From DASZVN01 sp035547055 (GTDB lineage Bacteria > Pseudomonadota > Alphaproteobacteria > Rhizobiales > Methylopilaceae), in contig DASZVN010000231.1 in assembly GCA_035547055.1 (NCBI GenBank), forward strand, positions 1 through 12,992: a DNA stretch of 12,992 nucleotides. The letters run 5' to 3'. Within the stretch, counting starts at the first letter, position 1, and every line of letters starts with the position of its first letter. The notes below the pieces were generated by a model, which was given only the letters and a program-made list of their open reading frames with translations, was not told where the DNA came from and did not search any database. Position numbers and translations under genes: made by a program. Below are positions 1 through 6,485 of this stretch, one piece after another.

Positions 1-159
1 CCCCCGGCGCTGGCCGAGCCGACCGGCCTCGTGCCGGACCCGGTGTGGCTCGCCCGGCTCGCCGCGGTCAGCGAGGTGCCCGAGCGGCCGCCGCGGCCGC
101 TCTATCTCCGCGGCGCCGACGCGCGGCCGCAGGGCGCAGCCCAGGTGGCGCGGCGATGA
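1..159 (+). CDS. tsaB: TsaB, tRNA threonylcarbamoyladenosine biosynthesis protein (3' end only)
   Basis: The reading frame is open from base 1 and stops at TGA 157-159, giving the last 52 residues of a longer protein. The tail reads PLYLRGADARPQ near its end, which matches the C-terminal signature of bacterial TsaB (PxYLRxPDAKxQ type). TsaB is the inactive Kae1-like partner of TsaD and works with TsaE in forming t6A37 on tRNAs that read ANN codons, in the cytoplasm. The rest of the gene lies upstream of the window. Its stop overlaps the ATG of the next gene as ATGA (156-159), so the two are probably translationally coupled. Finding rimI immediately downstream is the usual order in alphaproteobacteria and supports the call, which otherwise rests on a short fragment. 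Confidence 0.85.
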   Translation, partial: PPALAEPTGLVPDPVWLARLAAVSEVPERPPRPLYLRGADARPQGAAQVARR

Positions 160-647
160 GCCTGCTCGGCAGCCGCTGGAGCCGACCCGACTGGCGGATC
201 GACCCCGCGCAGCCTGGCCATGCCCGGGCCATCGCGGCGCTGCACGCCGCCTCGTTCGCCCGCGGCTGGAGCGAGGCGGAGGTCGCGACCCTCCTCTCCG
301 ACCCGGCGGTCGTGGCCGACCGGCTCCGCGCCGGCAGCCGCGCCGATGCGCTCGACGGCTTCGCGATGTCGCGCAACGCCGCCGGCGAGGCCGAGCTCCT
401 GTCGATCGCGGTGGCGCGGCGCTGGCGCGGCCGCGGCGCCGGCGTGCCGCTCCTCACCCGCCATCTCGGCCGCCTCGCCGGGCGCGGCGTCGGCCGCGTC
501 GTCCTCGAGGTCGACGAGGCCAACGCCCCGGCCCGTGCGCTCTATGCCCGCTTCGGCTTCGCCGAGGTCGGCCGCCGGCCGGCCTACTATGCCCATGCCG
601 ACGGCAGCCGCGGCACCGCGCTGGTGCTGGCACGGACGCTTGGCTGA
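156..647 (+). CDS. rimI: RimI-type ribosomal-protein-S18-alanine N-acetyltransferase (GNAT)
   Basis: This 163-residue protein has a single GNAT acetyltransferase domain. RimI enzymes acetylate the N-terminal alanine of ribosomal protein S18 using acetyl-CoA. The acetyl-CoA pyrophosphate loop is seen as RRWRGRGAGVPLL (residues 88-100, R/QxxGxG/A pattern). The C-terminal motif LEVDEANAPARALYARFGF (117-135), followed by GRRPAYY, is the EVxxxNxxAxxLYxxxGF signature of the RimI branch. The frame stays open upstream to base 45, but the ATG at 156 is chosen because it overlaps the tsaB stop and begins just before the GNAT fold. The substrate is inferred from the family and the tsaB neighbour; another GNAT specificity cannot be excluded. 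Confidence 0.88.
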   Translation: MSLLGSRWSRPDWRIDPAQPGHARAIAALHAASFARGWSEAEVATLLSDPAVVADRLRAGSRADALDGFAMSRNAAGEAELLSIAVARRWRGRGAGVPLLTRHLGRLAGRGVGRVVLEVDEANAPARALYARFGFAEVGRRPAYYAHADGSRGTALVLARTLG

Positions 648-660
648 GATTTAGTCCTCT

Positions 661-666
661 TATAAA
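661..666 (+). promoter_or_regulatory. Possible -10 element upstream of the Fur/Mur gene
   Basis: TATAAA lies in the 41-bp gap between rimI and the fur-like gene. A TTGGCT hexamer at 640-645 could serve as -35, but the spacer would be only 15 bp, so the promoter is tentative. I saw no recognisable Fur or Mur box in the gap. Confidence 0.35.
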
Positions 667-676
667 CTGCCCCTGA

Positions 677-680
677 AAGG
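677..680 (+). promoter_or_regulatory. Ribosome-binding site deciding a GTG start
   Basis: AAGG lies 8 bases before the GTG at 689. No better-placed ATG gives the expected N-terminus, so this site supports GTG as the start of the Fur-family gene. Confidence 0.55.
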
Positions 681-688
681 CGGACTTC

Positions 689-1132
689 GTGAGCAAGACC
701 AGCGACGAGCCGGCAGGCGCCACCGCCATCGAGGAGCAGTGCGCGGCCAAGGGCATGCGCATGACCGAGCAGCGCCGCGTCATCGCCCGCGTGCTGGAGA
801 AGGCGACCGACCATCCCGATGTCGAGGAGCTCTATCGCCGCGCCTCCGGCATCGACCCGCACATCTCGATCTCGACGGTCTATCGCACCGTGCGCCTGTT
901 CGAGGACGCCGGCATCGTCACCCGCCACGATTTCCGCGACGGGCGCTCGCGCTACGAGCAGCAGCACGACACCCATCACGATCACCTGATCGACCTTCGC
1001 ACCGGCCGCGTGGTCGAGTTCCACGACGCCGAGATCGAGCGGCTCCAGGCCGAGATCGCGCGGCGCCTCGGCTTCAAGCTGGTCGACCACCGGCTCGAGC
1101 TCTACGGCGTGCCGGCCGACGACAAAGACTGA
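689..1132 (+). CDS. fur: Fur/Mur-family metal-responsive transcriptional repressor
   Basis: This 147-residue protein is full length for Fur. An N-terminal winged helix (about 15-85) includes the recognition segment ISISTVYRTVRLFEDAGI (59-76). The dimerisation and metal domain follows, with HDTHHDHLID (93-102) carrying the regulatory-site histidines, plus E90, E110 and H112 as candidate ligands. The CxxC structural zinc pair found after HHDHLI in E. coli Fur is absent; the segment here is DLRTG. That is typical of the alphaproteobacterial Fur/Mur group, members of which often repress manganese uptake and act as weak or indirect iron regulators. Whether this one senses Fe or Mn cannot be read from the sequence. 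The start is GTG with AAGG 8 bases upstream. It follows tsaB and rimI on the same strand but probably has its own promoter. Confidence 0.92.
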   Translation: MSKTSDEPAGATAIEEQCAAKGMRMTEQRRVIARVLEKATDHPDVEELYRRASGIDPHISISTVYRTVRLFEDAGIVTRHDFRDGRSRYEQQHDTHHDHLIDLRTGRVVEFHDAEIERLQAEIARRLGFKLVDHRLELYGVPADDKD

Positions 1133-1177
1133 ACTGCCGCCCGCCACGACATGAGCTGGCCAAATCGAACCGGCAAA

Positions 1178-1268
1178 GGGCCTCTCCCGCTCGCTGCCCT
1201 GGGCGCGCTCCTCCCCCGCATCAGCGAAGGAGGGCGACCACGCGAAGCGCGGTGGAGGGGGCCTCTCC
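1178..1268. repeat. Intergenic repeat-like segment bounded by GGGCCTCTCC
   Basis: The 161-bp gap between the Fur-family gene and plsC carries the 10-mer GGGCCTCTCC twice in direct orientation (1178-1187 and 1259-1268). Between the copies lie a purine/pyrimidine inverted pair (CCTCC near 1210, GGAGG near 1229) and a tight imperfect hairpin around 1237-1253 (ACCACGC-GAA-GCGCGGT). This looks like a degenerate REP-type intergenic element. I see no gene or clear promoter here. Confidence 0.4.
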
Positions 1269-1293
1269 GACCGCGCCCCGATTCGCTTTAGCC

Positions 1294-2091
1294 ATGGCCG
1301 CGACCCGCGCGGTGCTGCTGACGGCCGCGCTCGCCGCGGTGAGCCTCGTCGGCATCCCGCTGCAGGCGCTGGCGCTCGCCACCGGCTCGCCGCTCGCCCG
1401 CACCATTCCCGTGCTCTACCACCGCATCGTCGGCCGCCTCGCCGGCATCCGCCGCACCGTCGTCGGCCGGCCGGCCGAGGGGCGCCCGCTGCTCCTCGCC
1501 GGCAACCACGTCTCGTGGCTCGACATCCCCGTGCTGTCGGCGGTGCTGCCGGTCTCCTTCGTCGCCAAGCGCGAGGTCGCGAGCTGGCCGGTGTTCGGCC
1601 TGTTCGCCAAGCTGCAGCGCTCGGTCTTCGTCGACCGCGAGCGGCGCAGCCTGACGGCGGAGACGGCGGCCGAGATGGCCGGCCGCCTCGCCGAAGGCGA
1701 CGTGCTGATGCTGTTCGCCGAGGGCACCTCGGGCGACCACAACCGGGTGCTGCCGTTCCGCACCGCGCTGATCGGCGCGGCCCGCGCCGCCATCGCGGGA
1801 GGGAGCGCCGCGACGGTCTGGGTGCAGCCGGTGTCGATCGCCTATACGCGCTGGAACGGCCTGCCGGTCGGCCGCCGCGAGCGGCCGCGGCTCGCCTGGT
1901 ATGGCGACATGGATCTCGGCCCGCACCTGTGGCGCGTGCTGAAGGAGGGCCGGATCGACGCGGTGGTGACGTTCGGCGCGCCGATCGCGGTCGGCCAGGA
2001 CGACGACCGCAAGGCCGTCGCGGCGCTGGCGGAGGCGAGCGTCCGGGCGATGACCCGCGCCGCCCAGCGCGGCGAGGCGGTATCGGCTTAG
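1294..2091 (+). CDS. plsC: PlsC-like 1-acyl-sn-glycerol-3-phosphate acyltransferase
   Basis: This 265-residue membrane-associated acyltransferase would transfer an acyl chain to lysophosphatidic acid, giving phosphatidic acid for phospholipid synthesis. A hydrophobic N-terminal anchor (about 5-30) precedes the catalytic HX4D motif, seen as NHVSWLD (71-77; H72, D77). Motif II appears as FVDRERR (112-118) and motif III as LFAEGTSG (140-147), with the downstream block VLPFRTALI. The same frame runs open back to base 739 inside the Fur gene, but that part is an arginine-rich shadow. ATG 1294 gives the standard family N-terminus, although no good Shine-Dalgarno precedes it. The position after tsaB-rimI-fur is conserved in Hyphomicrobiales. 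The TAG stop overlaps the stop codon of the gene converging from the other strand. An ornithine-lipid acyltransferase (OlsA) is a less likely alternative. Confidence 0.88.
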   Translation: MAATRAVLLTAALAAVSLVGIPLQALALATGSPLARTIPVLYHRIVGRLAGIRRTVVGRPAEGRPLLLAGNHVSWLDIPVLSAVLPVSFVAKREVASWPVFGLFAKLQRSVFVDRERRSLTAETAAEMAGRLAEGDVLMLFAEGTSGDHNRVLPFRTALIGAARAAIAGGSAATVWVQPVSIAYTRWNGLPVGRRERPRLAWYGDMDLGPHLWRVLKEGRIDAVVTFGAPIAVGQDDDRKAVAALAEASVRAMTRAAQRGEAVSA

Positions 2092-3275
2092 CCGCTCGGA
2101 TCGCTCGGAAAAGCGCTGAATTCGATCAAGATCGCGGTGACCGCCCCATCCCCGGACGGCGTTAGGGCCATGCGATCGAAGGCGAAGGTTTCGACCTTCG
2201 GACTGCTGGCGGCGTCAGGGCTCGGCACGTTCGCAATGAACGAAGAATGCACCACCGCCTCGATCTCGTCACTCAGCGTGCGTTTTCGTTTTCCGCTGAA
2301 GTCGATCGCGGGCAGCTCTCCAGGTGCGCGGCTATGCGTGTGGTAACAGGCGAGACCTGCCCATTGGAGCGTTGTCCGTCCGCCATTGCCGTCAGGGTTG
2401 GGGCGGACGAGGCGGGCCAATCGATGGAGCGCGGCGAGGCACGCGCCGGGTTCCCAACGGCCGACGACTTCGAGCGCGTGGAGCGGCACCCGGCCCACGA
2501 AATCGAACGTCACCACCGATGCCATCCTCTCGAACGCGGTCTCGCTACATATCGCTGCCTTCGGCGCCAGCTCACCAGTCCCCAGAAGATCGCTATAGAG
2601 CACGTCCTGGCGAACGCTGAGATCGAGATAGTCGCGCTCGATCACTTCGTCCAAGCATGCACGGACTTCGTCTGATACGTGCCGAACGGCGATGGCCGGG
2701 TCGGGGACTGCTCCGTTCCAATGCAATGCGTCGAATATGGACTCCGAGCCCAAGGCATCAAAGATCGCCCTCCTGAGCGCCGCATGTGATATTGGACGCA
2801 TGCGGACGCAACATTCGGCAATCTCGTTGACGACTGCGTCCCGCATATCCCTCAACAATTGGATATAACGGCAGTGCGCCTCGATACGGGCCTTGGTCGG
2901 CTGAGACGGCCGGTCCAGCTCGGCCAGAAATAGGGCGCGAATCGCCGCTTCGACGCTCGCCATTTCCTGCCAGGCGCTAACGAGTTGCGACGCACCCGCC
3001 TGCCGAATGAGCGCGTCGATGCGCGCCCGTGTCAGTTCGGAGGAGAGGGATCGTCCCGCGGCCGGCAGCTCTGGCAGGAAGCCGCGAAGGTGAAGCCATG
3101 CCTCGCTGAGCCTTGCGACGGCTTGGCGCGCGGACCACAGGCCGCGGTCCGGGTCCATCCAGAGCTTGCGATCGGTCGCGTTGATATGCCCTTCGGCCTT
3201 GCTGAGGCGTTCCTTGAGCACCTGGGGGACGGTGTCGCTGCGATAGATGTCGGGTGCATGCGGCGGCCGGCGCAT
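2088..3275 (-). CDS. Hypothetical protein, 395 residues, probably horizontally acquired
   Basis: I do not recognise this family. The frame is long, uninterrupted and uses all residues in an ordinary soluble-protein composition, so it is very likely real. Residues 15-65 and 75-160 look mostly helical; the C-terminal part (about 240-390) appears mixed alpha/beta and contains LACYHTHSRAPGE (308-320) with an HxH pair (H312, H314). No signal peptide or membrane segment is seen. Base composition is visibly less GC-rich than the flanking genes, with many A/T third positions, and the gene interrupts the usual plsC-miaB neighbourhood beside a tRNA gene; both suggest lateral acquisition. Its TAA (2088-2090) overlaps the plsC TAG (2089-2091) tail-to-tail. 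The first ATG (3275) is taken as start, but no convincing ribosome-binding site precedes it, so the start may be wrong. Confidence 0.7.
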   Translation of the reverse strand: MRRPPHAPDIYRSDTVPQVLKERLSKAEGHINATDRKLWMDPDRGLWSARQAVARLSEAWLHLRGFLPELPAAGRSLSSELTRARIDALIRQAGASQLVSAWQEMASVEAAIRALFLAELDRPSQPTKARIEAHCRYIQLLRDMRDAVVNEIAECCVRMRPISHAALRRAIFDALGSESIFDALHWNGAVPDPAIAVRHVSDEVRACLDEVIERDYLDLSVRQDVLYSDLLGTGELAPKAAICSETAFERMASVVTFDFVGRVPLHALEVVGRWEPGACLAALHRLARLVRPNPDGNGGRTTLQWAGLACYHTHSRAPGELPAIDFSGKRKRTLSDEIEAVVHSSFIANVPSPDAASSPKVETFAFDRMALTPSGDGAVTAILIEFSAFPSDPSG

Positions 3276-3361
3276 GATGAAGCCGGGTCTGTCGAGGTCC
3301 GACGTTGCCGTGCGCCTTCGGGATACGCGTTAGCGCTACTCCAACCCGAACGTGACGTTGC

Positions 3362-3436
3362 TGGAGCGGGCGATGGGAATCGAACCCACGACATACAGCT
3401 TGGGAAGCTGTCGTTCTACCACTGAACTACGCCCGC
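3362..3436 (-). tRNA. tRNA-Gly (anticodon CCC)
   Basis: Read on the minus strand, the sequence folds as a complete cloverleaf. The 7-bp acceptor stem is GCGGGCG (3430-3436) with CGCCCGC (3366-3372). The D arm is GTTC-AGTGGTA-GAAC. The anticodon stem ACAGC/GCTGT carries the loop TTCCCAA, so the anticodon is CCC, reading GGG. The T arm is GTGGG-TTCGATT-CCCAT. The discriminator base is U73, as usual for bacterial glycine tRNAs, and CCA is encoded (3362-3364). The 3' end faces the low-GC hypothetical gene, a typical side for island insertion, but I found no repeated copy of the tRNA 3' end marking an att site in the window. Confidence 0.97.
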
Positions 3437-3446
3437 GCCGGCGGCG

Positions 3447-3475
3447 ACCATACCGGCGCCGTGCGGGAGCGGCAA
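3447..3475 (-). promoter_or_regulatory. Promoter of tRNA-Gly(CCC)
   Basis: On the minus strand TTGCCG (3470-3475) and TATGGT (3447-3452) are separated by exactly 17 bp, each matching 4 of 6 sigma-70 consensus positions. The predicted start lies a few bases before the mature tRNA 5' end at 3436, which suits a short tRNA leader. Confidence 0.55.
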
Positions 3476-3556
3476 GGCGCGAGCCGTCCGGGGGGGGCAT
3501 CGGCAGGCCCGATGCACGCCGCGGGCGGTTGCCGTAAGCATGCCGCGCAAGGAAGT

Positions 3557-3588
3557 CGTGGATGGCCGGGACCAGCCCGGCCATGACG
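3557..3588. repeat. GC-rich hairpin repeat, possible terminator of the ABC operon
   Basis: ATGGCCGGG (3562-3570), loop ACCAG, then CCCGGCCAT (3576-3584) form a perfect 9-bp stem, extended by CGT/ACG across a small internal loop. From memory, GTCGTGGATGGCCGGG…CCCGGCCATGACG is a very common intergenic repeat in Bradyrhizobium-like genomes. It lies just past the stop of the permease gene (3600, minus) and could end that transcript, although no T-tract follows. The rest of the 163-bp gap 3437-3599 shows only the tRNA promoter and a G8 run at about 3491-3498. Confidence 0.6.
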
Positions 3589-3599
3589 CGCGGAGTCCG

Positions 3600-4364
3600 T
3601 TACACCTGCGAGCGGCCGAAGGCACGGCCGGCGATCCAGAGCGACAGCGCGGCCAGCACCGCCATCAGCCCGACGCCCCAGGCGATCTCGCCATTGGCGA
3701 AATCGGCGTTGAAGAGCGCGCGCATGGCGCTGACGGCGTGGCTCAGCGGGTTGATCTTGGCCAGCGTCTGCAGCCAGTCGGGCGCAAGCGACATCGGCAG
3801 GAGCACGCCCGACAGGAGCAGCAGCGGCAGCGACACCATGTTGAGGAACGGCGCCAGCGCGTCCTCGCTGCCGAGCCAGAGCGCGACGGCGTAGGACAGG
3901 GGCGCCATCACCAGGCCGACCAGCGCGAGCAGGCAGAGCGCGACCACGACGCCCACGGCGTTCACCGTCAGCCCGAACGGCACCGCGAGCGCGATCAGCA
4001 CCGCGGCCTGCACCACCAGCATCACCACGTCGCGCAGCGCGCGGCCGAGCAGCATGGCGAAGCGGCTGACGGGCGTGACCCGCATGCGCTCGACCACCCC
4101 GGCACGCAGCTCGGCGAGGAGGCCGAAGCCGACGAAGGCGGCGCCGAACAGACCGAGCTGGATCAGGAGCCCCGGCACGAACACGTTGAACGCGCCGCCC
4201 GGCGGGAAGCCCGGGATCTGCACCACCTTCTGCAGGAGCGGCGCGAACAGCGCGAGATAGATGACCGGCTGCAAGAGGCCGATGAAGACCCAGAGCGGGT
4301 TCCGGAGCGACAGCATCAGCGAGCGCTGGAACATCAGCCAGGTGTCGCGGGCGATCTTGGTCAT
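3600..4364 (-). CDS. ABC-2 type transporter permease (DrrB-like)
   Basis: This 254-residue integral membrane protein has about six hydrophobic segments, around residues 24-42, 60-82, 112-130, 135-155, 172-192 and 228-246. The segment SGVLLPMSLAPDW (185-197), followed by INPLSHAVSAMRALF (204-218), is the ABC-2 exporter signature seen in DrrB/NodJ-type permeases, and ERMRVTPVSR (92-101) is the typical cytoplasmic coupling stretch. It presumably forms the membrane channel for the ATPase encoded upstream (4578-5549). The frame is open to 4469, but that extension (LRFARNDG…) is translated repeat DNA. ATG 4364 is chosen because AGGAA lies about 9 bases upstream and the protein begins like its family (TKIARDTWLMFQRSL). 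It is separated from its ATPase gene by a 213-bp repeat-filled gap. The exported substrate is unknown: drug, lipid or polysaccharide are all possible. Confidence 0.9.
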   Translation of the reverse strand: MTKIARDTWLMFQRSLMLSLRNPLWVFIGLLQPVIYLALFAPLLQKVVQIPGFPPGGAFNVFVPGLLIQLGLFGAAFVGFGLLAELRAGVVERMRVTPVSRFAMLLGRALRDVVMLVVQAAVLIALAVPFGLTVNAVGVVVALCLLALVGLVMAPLSYAVALWLGSEDALAPFLNMVSLPLLLLSGVLLPMSLAPDWLQTLAKINPLSHAVSAMRALFNADFANGEIAWGVGLMAVLAALSLWIAGRAFGRSQV

Positions 4365-4386
4365 GGCTTGGAGTTCCTGGGAATAC

Positions 4387-4442
4387 GAGTAGCAAGTAGG
4401 GAATAGCGAATAGAGAATAGCGAATAGGGAGCAGGGAATAGT
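4387..4442. repeat. Heptad tandem array, consensus GARTAGN (eight units)
   Basis: Eight consecutive 7-bp units read GAGTAGC, AAGTAGG, GAATAGC, GAATAGA, GAATAGC, GAATAGG, GAGCAGG, GAATAGT. Composition is much A/T-richer than the genes on either side. A second array of the same unit lies inverted at 4532-4559, so the two could pair in the transcript between ATPase and permease. Confidence 0.85.
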
Positions 4443-4445
4443 GCC

Positions 4446-4513
4446 GTCGTTGCGAGCGAAGCGAAGCAATCTAACATCATAAGTGCCGACGCCAGGAGCC
4501 TCCTGGTTGCTTC
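4446..4513. repeat. Intergenic repeat core with nested inverted repeats
   Basis: TCGTTGCGAGCGAAGCGAAGC, starting near 4446 and continuing to AATC (4471), matches from memory a repeat scattered through many alphaproteobacterial genomes. Within the core, GAAGCAATC (4463-4471) pairs with GGTTGCTTC (4505-4513) at 8 of 9 positions. Inside that pair lies the perfect palindrome CCAGGAG-C-CTCCTGG (4492-4506). Confidence 0.65.
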
Positions 4514-4531
4514 TTCTGATCCACCTTTATT

Positions 4532-4559
4532 CGCTACTCGCTACTCGCTACTCGCTATT
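4532..4559. repeat. Heptad tandem array CGCTACT (x3) + CGCTATT
   Basis: Four consecutive 7-bp units read CGCTACT, CGCTACT, CGCTACT, CGCTATT. The reverse complement is the same GAGTAGC/GAATAGC unit as the array at 4387-4442, so the two arrays are inverted relative to each other around the 4443-4531 core. The array starts about 19 bases past the ATPase stop codon. Confidence 0.85.
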
Positions 4560-4577
4560 TGCCATTCCCGCCTTCCG

Positions 4578-5549
<972 letters not shown>

Positions 5550-5563
5550 CGAACCGATCCCGC

Positions 5564-6421
5564 TCAGGCGGCCGCAGTCTCGGTGAAATCGGCGGCGTGG
5601 TCCCTCGCCCATTCGGCGAAGCTCCGGGCCGGATGCCCGGCGATGCGCTCGACTTCGTTCGTCACCTCGGCCGGGCGGCCGACCGAGCGCGCCCAGTAGC
5701 CCAGCATCATCTCGACGATGTTGGCCGGCACGGCCCGGCTCATGCCCGCCTTGGCTTCCTCGTGCGACAGCGCCTCGATCCGGATCGGCCGGCCGATCGC
5801 CTCGGCGATCAGCTCGACCTGCTGGCGCTGGCTCAGCGAGCGCGGCCCCGTGAGGTGCGGCGCCTCGTTGGCCGCGGCGCCGCGGAGGAGCGCCGCGACC
5901 GCGACGTCGGCGATGTCCTTCTCGTGGATCGGCGCGACCTGGGCCTCGGGATACGGCAGGCGCACGACGTTGGCGGCGCGGATCGAGCGCGCCCAGCCCC
6001 ACTGGATGGCGTTGGCGGCGAAGCCGGTGGCGCGGAGGAAGGTCCAGGGAATGCCGGACGCCATGATCGCCCGCTCGACCGCGCCGTGCATGTCGGCGAG
6101 GACGTCGACGTCGGCGCCTTCCATGGCGACCGCGGCCGACGACAGCAGCACGAGGCGCTTCACCCCGGCCGCCTTGGCCGCGGCGACGACGCCCTCGGCG
6201 CCGTCGCGCCGGGCATAGAGGAAGACGCCGTCGACGCCGCCGAGCGCCCGACCCAGCGTCTCCGGCCGGGTGAGGTCGGCCGCGACCGTCTCGACGCCGG
6301 CGGGGAAGGAATGGGCCGCCGGATCGCGGCTCGCCGCCCTGACCGGCGCGCCCGCCGCGCGCAGCGCGTCGAGCACCGCGCCGCCGACCAGCCCGCTGGC
6401 ACCGATGACGAGGATCGTCAT
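5564..6421 (-). CDS. NmrA-like NAD(P)H-binding atypical SDR protein
   Basis: This 285-residue cytoplasmic protein is of the NmrA/HSCARG type. The Rossmann glycine motif GASGLVG (7-13) sits at the very N-terminus, and SRDP (31-34) lies after beta-2, where phosphate-binding arginines prefer NADP. No YxxxK catalytic pair is visible; instead the central part reads LLSSAAV … MASGIPWTFLRATGF, as in NmrA and azoreductase/quinone-reductase-like relatives. Members either sense the NADP(H) state or reduce quinones and similar compounds; which applies here is unknown. A strong AGGAGG (6427-6432) precedes the ATG. It is the first gene after a TTGACA promoter whose spacer carries a PadR-type dyad, and it leads into the ABC ATPase gene. 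This suggests that redox detoxification and efflux are co-induced. Confidence 0.88.
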   Translation of the reverse strand: MTILVIGASGLVGGAVLDALRAAGAPVRAASRDPAAHSFPAGVETVAADLTRPETLGRALGGVDGVFLYARRDGAEGVVAAAKAAGVKRLVLLSSAAVAMEGADVDVLADMHGAVERAIMASGIPWTFLRATGFAANAIQWGWARSIRAANVVRLPYPEAQVAPIHEKDIADVAVAALLRGAAANEAPHLTGPRSLSQRQQVELIAEAIGRPIRIEALSHEEAKAGMSRAVPANIVEMMLGYWARSVGRPAEVTNEVERIAGHPARSFAEWARDHAADFTETAAA

Positions 6422-6426
6422 GATCG

Positions 6427-6432
6427 CCTCCT
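6427..6432 (-). promoter_or_regulatory. Strong Shine-Dalgarno AGGAGG for the NmrA-like gene
   Basis: On the minus strand AGGAGG ends 5 bases before ATG 6421. It is the only perfect Shine-Dalgarno noticed in the window, implying efficient translation once the operon is transcribed. Confidence 0.85.
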
Positions 6433-6444
6433 GTTACTCAATGG

Positions 6445-6473
6445 CAAATATTCTAGCTTGAGTATCATGTCAA
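6445..6473 (-). promoter_or_regulatory. Sigma-70-like promoter of the NmrA–ABC operon
   Basis: Minus strand: a perfect -35 TTGACA (6468-6473), a 17-bp spacer and TATTTG (6445-6450) as -10, a weak match at 3 of 6. A 16-bp spacing to ATATTT is an alternative. The predicted start at about 6438 leaves a short leader holding the AGGAGG. The spacer is almost fully occupied by the dyad described separately, a standard site for steric repression. Confidence 0.65.
6448..6465. promoter_or_regulatory. Putative PadR operator O2 (NmrA promoter)
   Basis: Read on the minus strand this is ATACTC-AAGCTA-GAATAT, an imperfect dyad ATAYTC-N6-GARTAT centred on AGCT. It matches the site at 7127-7144 at 15 of 18 positions. 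Two copies flank the padR gene, one at each end, and this one overlaps a promoter spacer, so PadR binding is the simplest explanation. Binding by this PadR is inferred, not shown. Confidence 0.65.
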
Positions 6474-6485
6474 GCCGGCCTCGTG

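Noticed and set aside
739..1293. Long N-terminal extension of the plsC frame
   Set aside because: It overlaps the Fur gene and translates to arginine/proline-rich shadow peptide; the family N-terminus begins at 1294.
2308..2343. JAMM metalloprotease motif in the orphan protein (residues about 312-336)
   Set aside because: HxH is present, but the following Ser and Asp are 21 residues away and adjacent, not the HxHx7-10SxxD pattern.
2137..3275. Several plus-strand open frames opposite the orphan gene (for example 2247-2675)
   Set aside because: Short, no recognisable domain, and antisense to a longer uninterrupted frame with more natural composition.
3349..3359. AACGTGACGTT palindrome as tRNA terminator
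   Set aside because: The stem is only 5 bp with a one-base centre and no T-tract follows.
2092..3361. attL/attR pair from tRNA-Gly-directed integration
   Set aside because: I found no second copy of the tRNA 3' end within the window, and no integrase.
4365..4469. Extended N-terminus of the ABC permease (LRFARNDG…)
   Set aside because: This peptide is translated repeat DNA; a proper ribosome-binding site and family start occur at 4364.
4387..4559. CRISPR array
   Set aside because: The repeats are contiguous 7-mers without spacers and there are no cas genes.
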